A stretch of DNA of 14,413 nucleotides from Candidatus Sumerlaeota bacterium (GTDB taxonomy: Bacteria > UBP6 > UBA1177). The stretch spans positions 1 to 14,413 of the forward strand of contig SLGQ01000040.1 in NCBI GenBank assembly GCA_007136595.1, in the 5' to 3' direction. The notes under the pieces were generated by a model. It had not been told where the DNA came from and did not search any database. It saw only the letters and a program-made list of their open reading frames with translations. Positions 1 to 6,763 of this stretch are shown one piece after another. Position 1 is the stretch's first letter. The number at the start of each line of letters is the position of its first letter. The translations under genes and the position numbers were made by a program.

Positions 1-59
1 GACTGGTGGGAGTGGTAATTCTGTTAAAATCAGAAAGAACTTGTGAATAAAGGTGACAG

Positions 60-1565
60 ATGAAACTGCTGATATTCATATTTACCATATTGATGTCCTG
101 TACTGCATGTAATTCAGGCAGTCAGAAAACAGATAATGATGCTGTTCCTGATAATGATAAAGTGCCTGATACAGAAACGGTGGATGAAACAGTTGATGAA
201 AAGGCAGATGTTCCTGATGAGATCCCTGATGAAGAACCCGACGAAGTTCCCGATGTTCCGGATGATGAGGTTGCCGATGTTGAATGTCTTGATCTGAGGG
301 ATAATAAAAATGTTATAAAGACACCTTTCCCGTTCAAGGATAAAGACGGACGATCCACCTTCTGCCGTCCGGGATGTGATACACCCACGGAAAACGATCC
401 TCAATGTGTCAGGAATATATGGGAATGGGATAACTGGGAAAAGTATCAGAAATATCTTGAAGCACAGAAAGCTGATCCGGAGCAGACTTCCATAAGTGAA
501 TGTTATCCGTGGCCCTGCAAGCTTCCTGATATGAAAGGGTTGATAATTGATAATTTTACAAGCAGTTGTGACAGGTGGCTTTCAACCAGAGGCTATTCAG
601 CCAGTATGGGATATGTATGGACACACGGTATGAGTGACGGTGTGGCAGGGATGCTGATGAACAGAGATGCAATAGAATATGATCCTGAAAAAGATGAGTT
701 TGTTAAAGTAGGGCAAGCCGCAGCCAGACTTGTTTATAACAGAAACAGATATATTGTTGTTGTTTATGACAGAGGTCACACGGAAGATAATATAAGATCT
801 TTTATCGTCTCCATAAAAAGGAAAGACGGAGAATACTATTATGAGTTGATCTATGATAATAAAGATCATAATGCGTTCTTTTCCCGTCCACCGTTTGTGG
901 GGAAGGACTGGGTACTCATACAGGTATGTGAAGGATCAACTGGACCTTGTGATGTGAAATACGCTAAATCTGATAAGTGGGACTGGCACAGTCTCAATAT
1001 AGGCAGGGTTCAGGAAGGTAACATAGTTGATGACAGATTGTCGTTCATCATTCATGACGGTACGAATGAAAGGCAGATATTTTACTGTGATCTGAGTAAA
1101 CATCCAAAGAGTTTCCATGAATGTACAAGGGTCACGAGAAAACTTGGAACAGGCGGATATGAACTTGGTCACAGTCCGAGGATAGATGAAGAAGATAAAA
1201 ACCGTCTGATATATTACATAGATGATTCGGACCCGCAGACATTTGTAGAAGTGAGATTTGAGGAAGGAAAAGACCCTCAGTATAAGGAGTATGTTATCGA
1301 TCACCGTATGCAGCCTGACAAAGTAAAAGGTGACATAATGATATATGCATCATCATTGGGCTACTCATTTATAAGTTGCTGGTACCGGTTTGATAAGAAT
1401 AAGTCATATTGTCCTACAAAACCGTGGTCAACCACAGGTGCAATAGAAATGTTGTATGGAACATTCAGCGGCAAATGGCAGTTGTGGAAAACCGGAAATA
1501 GATTTATGATTAGAAACTGGGAATGTTACTGTGATGAAATGGGTTTGTGTCCGTTTGAGGAATAG
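60..1565 (+). CDS. Cys-rich exported lipoprotein with acidic PDE-repeat linker
   Basis: Function not recognised. The 501-residue product starts with a lipoprotein-type signal: Lys2, a hydrophobic stretch to about residue 12, then Cys14 (LMSC) or Cys17 (CTAC) as the lipidated residue. Residues 25-74 form a low-complexity acidic linker of Pro-Asp-Glu units, probably a flexible tether that holds the folded domain off the membrane. The remainder (about 76-501) carries 16 cysteines, an even number, which suggests disulfides in an oxidising compartment. It is rich in Trp, Tyr and Asp, and successive strand-like segments suggest a beta-rich fold, possibly a propeller; that is inference. An AAAGGTG ribosome site lies just before the ATG. 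The 59 bases upstream cannot be assigned to a gene. The linker style is familiar from delta-proteobacterial or myxococcal surface lipoproteins, from memory only. Confidence is high for a real lipoprotein and low for any function. Confidence 0.88.
   Translation: MKLLIFIFTILMSCTACNSGSQKTDNDAVPDNDKVPDTETVDETVDEKADVPDEIPDEEPDEVPDVPDDEVADVECLDLRDNKNVIKTPFPFKDKDGRSTFCRPGCDTPTENDPQCVRNIWEWDNWEKYQKYLEAQKADPEQTSISECYPWPCKLPDMKGLIIDNFTSSCDRWLSTRGYSASMGYVWTHGMSDGVAGMLMNRDAIEYDPEKDEFVKVGQAAARLVYNRNRYIVVVYDRGHTEDNIRSFIVSIKRKDGEYYYELIYDNKDHNAFFSRPPFVGKDWVLIQVCEGSTGPCDVKYAKSDKWDWHSLNIGRVQEGNIVDDRLSFIIHDGTNERQIFYCDLSKHPKSFHECTRVTRKLGTGGYELGHSPRIDEEDKNRLIYYIDDSDPQTFVEVRFEEGKDPQYKEYVIDHRMQPDKVKGDIMIYASSLGYSFISCWYRFDKNKSYCPTKPWSTTGAIEMLYGTFSGKWQLWKTGNRFMIRNWECYCDEMGLCPFEE
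132..278 (+). repeat. Degenerate PDE-coding tandem repeat inside lipoprotein gene
   Basis: About 147 bases encode residues 25-73 as imperfect units around V/I-P-D-E/D-x, with recurring DNA words such as cctgatgaa and gttcctgat. Codons vary between units (cct, ccc, ccg and gat, gac), so the repeat is preserved at protein level more than at DNA level. A mirror reading frame on the other strand is Ser/Gly/Thr-rich only because of this repeat and is not a gene. Confidence 0.7.
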
Positions 1566-1609
1566 CGGACGGCAAGGGGAAGAATTAAGTCGAAAACAAA
1601 AAGATAATG

Positions 1610-2464
1610 TTAAAAATTGATATGAAGGGAAATCAGGAGTTCTCTGAGCAGTTTTGCAGTGAAAGCTGTTGACATGCCTGTTTTGTCTATATCGGGAGCA
1701 AGTTCCACTATGTCTGCTCCGATGATGCGGCATTTTTTGTCACTCAGTATATTTAAGAATTTCATAAAATCATGAAATGATGCTCCTCCTGCTTCAGGTG
1801 TTGCAGTTCCCGGTACGAAAGAAGGGTCAAAATAATCAAGGTCTATGGATATATAGACAACTTCTCCTTCTTCGAGTGCATCCGCGACATCTTCAAGGTT
1901 AAGTGCAGGGATTATTCTGTGGTCGGTTTGTCTCATTTCATATTCTTCTTTTGTTCCGCTCCTGATGCCAAGCTGGATAAGTTTTTCAAGTCCGTTGTCA
2001 AGACAAAGTTTCATTACAGAAGCGTGGCTCAGTTGATCTCCGGCATAACCTTCACGAAGGTCGGCATGGGCATCAAGGTGGATCATTGTAAATTCCGGAT
2101 AGGTTTCTTTGTGTGCAAGAAAAAGAGGAAAGGTTACAAGATGTTCTCCTCCGATTGAGACAACTCTTTTTCCTGCTTCAAGAAACGGTTTGACCGCTTC
2201 CACAACCGTTTCCACCATATTTGCGGGATTGCCCACCATAACTTCAAGATCACCAATGTCACAGAAAGAAATATCGTCAAGAGAACGGTTTTGATAAAAT
2301 GAAAATTCTTCAATTGCCTCATAAGAATAGTTTCTCAGTTCTCTCGGTCCGAAACGGCTCCCTGCACGGTACGATGATGTGCAGTCATAAGGGATTCCGG
2401 CAATGATTATATCGGCATTTTCCCGATTTTCTTTAGAGCTTATAAACTTAGGCATCTGAAACAT
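1610..2464 (-). CDS. speB: Agmatinase-family ureohydrolase
   Basis: Manganese-dependent ureohydrolase, most likely agmatinase (agmatine to putrescine plus urea), in the cytoplasm. With the start chosen here it has 284 residues, near the usual family length. The binuclear metal ligands are all visible: His108 in GGEH, Asp131, His133 and Asp135 in LDAHAD, and Asp208 and Asp210 in SIDLDYFDP. The N-terminal GIPYDCTSSYRAGSRFGP stretch is also typical of SpeB-like enzymes. An upstream TTG (codon at 2483-2485) would add seven residues, but the ATG at 2462-2464 is preferred because AGGGGG precedes it by four bases. No polyamine gene (speA, speE) is adjacent, so specificity cannot be fixed by context; guanidinobutyrase or another guanidino hydrolase is possible. 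It converges on the lipoprotein gene with a 44-base gap. Confidence 0.87.
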   Translation of the reverse strand: MFQMPKFISSKENRENADIIIAGIPYDCTSSYRAGSRFGPRELRNYSYEAIEEFSFYQNRSLDDISFCDIGDLEVMVGNPANMVETVVEAVKPFLEAGKRVVSIGGEHLVTFPLFLAHKETYPEFTMIHLDAHADLREGYAGDQLSHASVMKLCLDNGLEKLIQLGIRSGTKEEYEMRQTDHRIIPALNLEDVADALEEGEVVYISIDLDYFDPSFVPGTATPEAGGASFHDFMKFLNILSDKKCRIIGADIVELAPDIDKTGMSTAFTAKLLRELLISLHINF

Positions 2465-2468
2465 ATTA

Positions 2469-2474
2469 CCCCCT
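2469..2474 (-). promoter_or_regulatory. Ribosome binding site deciding the speB start
   Basis: On the minus strand AGGGGG lies four bases before the ATG at 2462-2464. It sits inside the reading frame that would be used from the upstream TTG, so it favours the shorter protein. GGGGG can pair with the CCUCC anti-SD through one G-U wobble. Confidence 0.6.
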
Positions 2475-2546
2475 GCAATAATCAAAAAGGTCTATAAAAA
2501 ATACGCTCAGTCAAATAAAAAGCAAGGATTGTTTGAAAAAATCACC

Positions 2547-2574
2547 TTGACGATTTGAAAGAGGTGGTTATAAG
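2547..2574 (+). promoter_or_regulatory. Sigma70-like promoter of the rhomboid gene
   Basis: TTGACG (2547-2552) and TATAAG (2569-2574) are separated by 16 bases, each matching five of six consensus positions. A normal initiation point seven or eight bases downstream falls at about 2581-2582, on the A of the rhomboid ATG, so the transcript may have no leader. Confidence 0.62.
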
Positions 2575-2581
2575 ATAGTTC

Positions 2582-3472
2582 ATGGACATTGAAAATCAGG
2601 GCAGTCAAATTTTTATAAAAGTTTCAAGTAAAAGGCTGGCTGACGAATATGCACTTCTTTTAACATCTCTTTCCATTCCGGTTTCGGTGCTTCATTATGA
2701 ACATAGCTGGAGCATAGGTGTAAATGTTGAAAATTATCCTCTGGTTATTCAGGAGATAGAAAAGTATGAAAAAGATGGGAGAATTGAGAGGCATAAGAGC
2801 CGGTTCGATCACATAAACTTCCAGAATATTGACAAGTTCCAGTTTTTTGGAGTTTTTATTGCTCTGGCTCTTTTTCACTTTTTCAGGGTATATTATCCTG
2901 AACTTAATATTGTGAGATTGGGGAGATCTTCAGCTTCCGCAATTAATGAAGGGGAGTGGTTCAGAGCAGTTACAGCTCTTACGCTCCATTCCGGAGTGAG
3001 GCATTTGTCTTCTAACATTTTTTTTGGCGGGATAGTTGTTTTTTCTCTTTCATCACTCGTAGGGACGGGAAAAGCCTGGTTTCTTGCACTTTTAAGCGGG
3101 TTTTTGGGCAACATGATGAATGCCTGGTATTACGGAAGTGCACACAATTCAATAGGTGCTTCAACGGCAGTTTTCGGAGTTGTCGGAATACTTGGAGGTT
3201 TGCAGTTTTTCAGCAATTTCAGAGAAAGAAAGATGTTTGCCTGGCTCCCTTTCGCCGCTGCTCTTGCAATGCTGGCATTTCTGGGAAGCAGCTTGCGTAC
3301 AGATGTTCTTGCCCATTTTTTTGGATTTGTTGCCGGAGTCCCCATAGGTCTTGTTACAGGAAAAATATACAGCACCCGTAAAATTGAAGGAACTGTGGTT
3401 CAGAACATATTGTTTATCAGTTCCGCAATGATTGTTTTCATCTGCTGGACAATAGCTTTTGGATTTTTCTAA
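2582..3472 (+). CDS. Rhomboid family intramembrane serine protease
   Basis: Polytopic membrane protease of 296 residues that would cut substrates within the membrane. The HSGVRHLSSN segment gives the family His136-x4-His141-x3-Asn145 pattern. Ser194 in IGASTAVFG is the nucleophile, and His245 in DVLAHFFGFVAG is the general base. The usual GxSG reads GASTA here, a common variant. Membrane segments fall at about 86-104, 142-160, 164-182, 190-210, 219-235, 241-260 and 275-295. Residues 8-63 form a soluble N-terminal domain with an alpha/beta look, resembling the small DUF2007-type domain; I recognise this only by pattern. A TAG stop lies in frame six bases before the ATG, so the start cannot be further upstream. 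The only purine-rich site, GAGGTGG, is 14 bases away. Substrates are unknown. It converges with the aminotransferase gene four bases apart. Confidence 0.9.
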   Translation: MDIENQGSQIFIKVSSKRLADEYALLLTSLSIPVSVLHYEHSWSIGVNVENYPLVIQEIEKYEKDGRIERHKSRFDHINFQNIDKFQFFGVFIALALFHFFRVYYPELNIVRLGRSSASAINEGEWFRAVTALTLHSGVRHLSSNIFFGGIVVFSLSSLVGTGKAWFLALLSGFLGNMMNAWYYGSAHNSIGASTAVFGVVGILGGLQFFSNFRERKMFAWLPFAAALAMLAFLGSSLRTDVLAHFFGFVAGVPIGLVTGKIYSTRKIEGTVVQNILFISSAMIVFICWTIAFGFF

Positions 3473-3476
3473 TCTA

Positions 3477-4685
3477 TCAGTCGTTATAAGTTTTTATTGC
3501 TTCAGCAAGTCTTTTTACACCTTCAATGATCTGGTCTTCGTCGCAGAATGAAAAGTTCATTCTGAAGGTGTTCCTGCCGCTTCCGTCACAATGAAAAACA
3601 TGTCCCACCACAAAAGCAACATCATTTTCAATAGCTTTTAAAAACAGTTTTTCACTATCCATGTTTTCAGGAAGATAAACAAAAAGGAAAAGACCTCCTT
3701 CAGGGTCTGTCCATCTTACAAAATCAGGCATATATTGCTTAAAACAGTCCATCATGACTTTCTTTTTGTGCCCGTACATTTTTATTGTTTTTTCAAGATT
3801 CTTTTCAAAGTAACCTTTTTCCATGTATCTTGCGGCAATTCTTTGAACAAAAGCAGGTGTACAGAGATCAGCCGCCTGTTTGACCGTTACAAATTTATCA
3901 ACTATGTCAGGGTGTGCAATTACCCATCCGATTCTGAACCCCGGAACAAATATTTTTGAAAATGTACCTAAAGTTATTGTTGTCCCTTTTTCATCAAGCT
4001 GATAGAGTGTCGGTTGATCTTTTCCTTCAAATCTCAATTCGCGGTATGGAGAGTCTTCAACTATGAGAACTTCATACTTATGTGCAACTGCAATTATCTC
4101 TTTTCTTCTGTTTTCAGGCATGGTAACCCCTGCCGGATTTTGAAAATCGGGAATTACATAAACAAATTTAGGTTTTTCGCCTTTTTCTTTCATTTCTGAA
4201 AGTGTCTTTTCAAGGTTATCTGCACTCATTCCGAACTCATCGTGCTTAACTCCGACAAGTTCGACACCATACATGCTGAAAGCCTGAAGTCCACCAAGAT
4301 AACTCGGCAATCCTACAACAACTTTATCACCTTCATTCAGGAAAACCCTGCCAAGAAAATCAAGTCCCTGCTGAGAAGAAGTTGTAATAACGAGATTCTC
4401 TTTTGTAATAGGCAGTCCCACCTTTTGGTACCTTGAAGTGAGCTGCTCCCTTAAAAGATCATCTCCTTCTGTCATCCCATACTGAAGAGCAAGTCCCGCT
4501 TCATTTGTGAGAACTTCTTTTGATATTTCAATAAGTTCTTCAGAAGGAAAAGTACAAGGAGCCGGCAATCCTCCCGCAAAAGAAATAAGCCCTGGTTTTT
4601 TAGTAAGCTTAAGCAACTCCCTGATAGCAGATTTCTTCATTCTTCCAGTCATTTTTGAAAAACTTTTTTCTAAATCCTGATACAT
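3477..4685 (-). CDS. PLP-dependent class I/II aminotransferase (LysN/2-aminoadipate-like)
   Basis: Fold-type I aminotransferase of 402 residues, cytoplasmic. Visible landmarks are FAGGLPAP (36-43), Asn183 in QNPAG, Asp211 in EDSPY (pyridine nitrogen contact), Tyr214, Lys244 in GTFSKIFVPGFRIGW (Schiff-base lysine), Arg251 (phosphate side) and Arg375 in NTFRMNFS (substrate carboxylate). These match the branch containing LysN 2-aminoadipate/branched-chain/aromatic aminotransferases and the catalytic half of MocR proteins. There is no GntR DNA-binding domain, so this is an enzyme and not a MocR regulator. The start is secure: AAGGAGG lies a few bases before the ATG. Neighbours do not indicate the substrate, and members of this group often accept several amino acids. 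Confidence 0.88.
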   Translation of the reverse strand: MYQDLEKSFSKMTGRMKKSAIRELLKLTKKPGLISFAGGLPAPCTFPSEELIEISKEVLTNEAGLALQYGMTEGDDLLREQLTSRYQKVGLPITKENLVITTSSQQGLDFLGRVFLNEGDKVVVGLPSYLGGLQAFSMYGVELVGVKHDEFGMSADNLEKTLSEMKEKGEKPKFVYVIPDFQNPAGVTMPENRRKEIIAVAHKYEVLIVEDSPYRELRFEGKDQPTLYQLDEKGTTITLGTFSKIFVPGFRIGWVIAHPDIVDKFVTVKQAADLCTPAFVQRIAARYMEKGYFEKNLEKTIKMYGHKKKVMMDCFKQYMPDFVRWTDPEGGLFLFVYLPENMDSEKLFLKAIENDVAFVVGHVFHCDGSGRNTFRMNFSFCDEDQIIEGVKRLAEAIKTYND

Positions 4686-4725
4686 ATCATCCTCCTTAAA
4701 AATTAATCAACACCACCAACATGTT

Positions 4726-4754
4726 ATTAAACAATGCTAATAATATTTATGCAA
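4726..4754 (-). promoter_or_regulatory. Possible promoter of the aminotransferase gene
   Basis: On the minus strand TTGCAT (4749-4754) and TTTAAT (4726-4731) are 17 bases apart. The -10 matches five of six positions and the -35 only three, so this is a weak call. It would give a leader of about 35 bases ending in the strong AAGGAGG site. Confidence 0.35.
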
Positions 4755-4789
4755 GAAAAATAATTTAATAAAAAAGAGTCCCGTGAAAG

Positions 4790-4817
4790 TTGCGAAACGG
4801 TGCTTAATGTATATTAT
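4790..4817 (+). promoter_or_regulatory. Putative promoter of the lipid-cassette operon
   Basis: TTGCGA (4790-4795) and TATTAT (4812-4817) are separated by 16 bases. The -10 matches five of six consensus bases. Predicted initiation near 4824 leaves a leader of about 20 bases that contains the GGAG at 4834-4837. If so, translation from the upstream GTG at 4800 is impossible. Confidence 0.5.
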
Positions 4818-4833
4818 ATTGCAGTGATTTTTT

Positions 4834-4837
4834 GGAG
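4834..4837 (+). promoter_or_regulatory. Ribosome binding site deciding the dehydratase start
   Basis: GGAG lies seven bases before the ATG at 4845 and picks that ATG over the in-frame GTG at 4800. The GTG would add 15 unconserved-looking hydrophobic residues and would overlap the likely promoter. Confidence 0.6.
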
Positions 4838-4844
4838 ATCGTTT

Positions 4845-5261
4845 ATGGATATTAAGGCAACGGAGCTTATCCCTCAAAGGGAACCCTTTGTTCTTGTTGA
4901 TAAAATAGTTGAACATGACGAAATATCGACAAAAACGCAATTTATTATAAAGGATGGGCACATACTATGCAGGAACGGTTTGCTGATAGAATCCGGGCTT
5001 GTTGAAAATATGGCACAAAGTGCCGCCGCCGGAGCAGGATACAAGTTCATGTCGGAAGGTAAAGAAATTCCGCTGGGATTTATCGGTTCTGTTGACAAAC
5101 TCAAAATATATTTTCTTCCGGAATCAGGAAAAAAGCTGGAAACTGAAATAAAAATTGAACACAAAGTAATGAACATCACGCTTGTAAGTTGTAAAGTTGA
5201 GGTTGATGGGCAGCTTGCGGCACAGTGCAGAATGAAAATATTTATAGTGAATGAGGAGTGA
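4845..5261 (+). CDS. FabZ/ApeP-like hot-dog 3-hydroxyacyl-ACP dehydratase
   Basis: Single hot-dog protein of 138 residues. PQREPFVLVDKI (10-21) corresponds to the LPHRxPFLLVDRV opening of FabZ, and GLVENMAQSAAAGAG (51-65) to the helix carrying the acidic catalytic residue (Glu54). The classical HFPGxPxxPG loop is absent; the equivalent stretch reads GHILCRNGLLIESG, with His39 one position further from Glu54 than in FabZ. This altered loop is typical, as far as I recall, of dehydratases in aryl polyene, flexirubin and dialkylresorcinol clusters. The likely role is removal of water from ACP-bound 3-hydroxyacyl chains in the cytoplasm. It is first in the operon and overlaps the thioesterase start by 11 bases. 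A divergent non-catalytic hot-dog protein cannot be excluded. Confidence 0.8.
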   Translation: MDIKATELIPQREPFVLVDKIVEHDEISTKTQFIIKDGHILCRNGLLIESGLVENMAQSAAAGAGYKFMSEGKEIPLGFIGSVDKLKIYFLPESGKKLETEIKIEHKVMNITLVSCKVEVDGQLAAQCRMKIFIVNEE

Positions 5262-5700
5262 GGAGAGAGTGGAAAAAAAGGTTTTGACAAGCGAAACAAA
5301 AGTGAGACCGAGATTCAGTGAAATAGATGCAATGACAATTGTCTGGCACGGAAACTATGTTAAGTTCCTTGAAGATGGAAGAGAAGATTTCGGGATAAAA
5401 TATGGACTGGATTATATGTCAGTCTATGAAGCGGGCTATATGACACCTCTGGTAAAAATGAACATCGAATACAAAGCTCCTGTTTTTTACGGGCAGGAAA
5501 TAACAGTTGAAACTGCTTTCATAAATTCTCCTGCCGCTAAAATAGTTTTTGAGTATAAAATATTTTGTGTCAAAACAGGAAATATTCTTACAACAGCCAC
5601 TACCCAGCAGGTTTTCATAAATGCAGAAACCAGAGAGCTGGAGCTTACTCCGCCACCTTTTTTTATTGAATGGAAAAAAAATAACGGACTTGAAATATGA
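5251..5700 (+). CDS. 4HBT/YbgC-like acyl-ACP or acyl-CoA thioesterase
   Basis: Hot-dog thioesterase of 149 residues, which hydrolyses or off-loads acyl thioesters. The 4HBT signature is clear: RPRFSEIDAMTIVWHGNY, with Asp26 as the expected catalytic acid and His33 nearby, followed by EDGREDF (41-47). Later strands (MNIEYKAPVFYGQEITVET) fit YbgC/FadM relatives. The start is uncertain. ATG 5251 overlaps the dehydratase gene and has no ribosome site of its own. GTG 5269, which removes six residues, has AGGAG ten bases upstream and a second AGGAG three bases upstream. The last base pair region overlaps the KS start as ATGA. Such thioesterases accompany KS/ACP genes in Bacteroidetes pigment clusters, so a chain-release or editing role on the local ACP is likely but not proven. 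Confidence 0.85.
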   Translation: MRSEERVEKKVLTSETKVRPRFSEIDAMTIVWHGNYVKFLEDGREDFGIKYGLDYMSVYEAGYMTPLVKMNIEYKAPVFYGQEITVETAFINSPAAKIVFEYKIFCVKTGNILTTATTQQVFINAETRELELTPPPFFIEWKKNNGLEI

Positions 5701-6752
5701 AAGTTTTTATAAAATCTGACAATATATTTTCGCCACTTGGCAAAACGACAGAAGAAGTTTTCTCAAACATGGTTGACGGCAAAAGCAGTGTCAGACTGGT
5801 TGAAGATAGTGAAGTTTGCAAAGTTCCCGCTTTTTTATCTGTTTTTGAAGAAAGTTTTTCAGGAAAATTAACTAAATTTGAGCAAATATGCACAAATTCA
5901 ATTAAATATGCTTTGGCCGATTCAGGAGCAGATCCTTCCGATAAAAAAACTCAACTTATTTTATCTACGACAAAAGGAGACATAGGTGTCCCTTTTGACA
6001 TTACTGCCGGTAAAATAGCGGAAAACATTGGGTTTGTAAATAAACCTTTAGTGGTTTCAAATGCCTGTATTTCAGGAGTTGTTTCTGTTATAATAGCTCA
6101 AAGACTTATCTCACAAGGATTTTATGACAACATCGTAGTTGTTGGTGCCGATGTTCTCACCAACTTCATCGTGAGCGGGTTTCAGTCTTTAAAAGCAATA
6201 GGGAGTTCAATATGCAAACCTTTTGATGCTGACAGAGACGGAATAAATCTCGGGGAGTGTGCATCAACTTTGGTTTTAAGCCGCAAAGAAGGGGCAATAG
6301 AGGTGATAAACGGTGCTTTTAACAGCGATGCTAACCATATCTCAGGTCCTTCAAGAACGGCGGAAGGACTTTATCTTTCAATCAGAAGAACTCTCGAAGG
6401 ATTTAAAGAGCCTGTTGATTTTATCAGCGGACACGGAACGGCAACTTCATTTAACGATGAAACTGAGTCAATAGGGTTTGACAGAGCAGGACTCAATGAA
6501 GTTCCCGTAAACAGTCTTAAACCCTACTTCGGTCACACTCTCGGGGCGGCAGGTGTTGCAGAGATAGCAGTATCAGCCATGTCAATTAAAGAAGGTGTCG
6601 TGCTTAAATCTCCCGGCTATGAAAAGCATGGTGTAAGTAAAGAGATAAATGTTTTGAAAAACAACCTCAAGGGTGATTTTTCAACCTGCCTGAAAACTGC
6701 ATCAGGTTTCGGGGGCTGCAATGCATCGATCATTTTTAAAAGAAACAGTTAA
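5697..6752 (+). CDS. Beta-ketoacyl-ACP synthase (FabF-like, short form)
   Basis: Condensing enzyme of 351 residues that would elongate acyl-ACP with malonyl-ACP. The catalytic triad is intact: Cys124 in SNACISGVV, His246 in GHGTATSFND and His280 in KPYFGHTLGAAG, with Lys275 in the same motif. GFGGCN (337-342) matches the C-terminal FabF glycine loop. It is about 60 residues shorter than FabF, in line with KS proteins of flexirubin, aryl polyene and dialkylresorcinol clusters as I remember them. Its ATG overlaps the thioesterase stop (ATGA), so translation is probably coupled. The next gene encodes a half KS without catalytic residues, a likely partner subunit analogous to a chain-length factor. 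Type is secure; primary versus specialised metabolism is inferred from context. Confidence 0.92.
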   Translation: MKVFIKSDNIFSPLGKTTEEVFSNMVDGKSSVRLVEDSEVCKVPAFLSVFEESFSGKLTKFEQICTNSIKYALADSGADPSDKKTQLILSTTKGDIGVPFDITAGKIAENIGFVNKPLVVSNACISGVVSVIIAQRLISQGFYDNIVVVGADVLTNFIVSGFQSLKAIGSSICKPFDADRDGINLGECASTLVLSRKEGAIEVINGAFNSDANHISGPSRTAEGLYLSIRRTLEGFKEPVDFISGHGTATSFNDETESIGFDRAGLNEVPVNSLKPYFGHTLGAAGVAEIAVSAMSIKEGVVLKSPGYEKHGVSKEINVLKNNLKGDFSTCLKTASGFGGCNASIIFKRNS

Positions 6753-6757
6753 GAGGG
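6753..6757 (+). promoter_or_regulatory. Ribosome binding site supporting a TTG start
   Basis: GAGGG lies six bases before TTG 6764 and directly after the KS stop codon. It supports initiation of the half-KS gene at this rare start codon. Confidence 0.5.
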
Positions 6758-6763
6758 AATATC

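Noticed and set aside
122..388. Open frames on the minus strand opposite the acidic repeat, one of them Ser/Gly/Thr-rich
   Set aside because: They arise from the repeat read backwards; no ribosome site or family resemblance, and the forward frame is clearly coding.
3477..4685. MocR-type transcription regulator
   Set aside because: The aminotransferase core matches, but there is no N-terminal winged-helix domain in 402 residues.
4800..4844. Extension of the dehydratase to GTG 4800
   Set aside because: It adds a non-homologous hydrophobic segment, lacks a ribosome site and overlaps the probable promoter; GGAG at 4834 supports ATG 4845.
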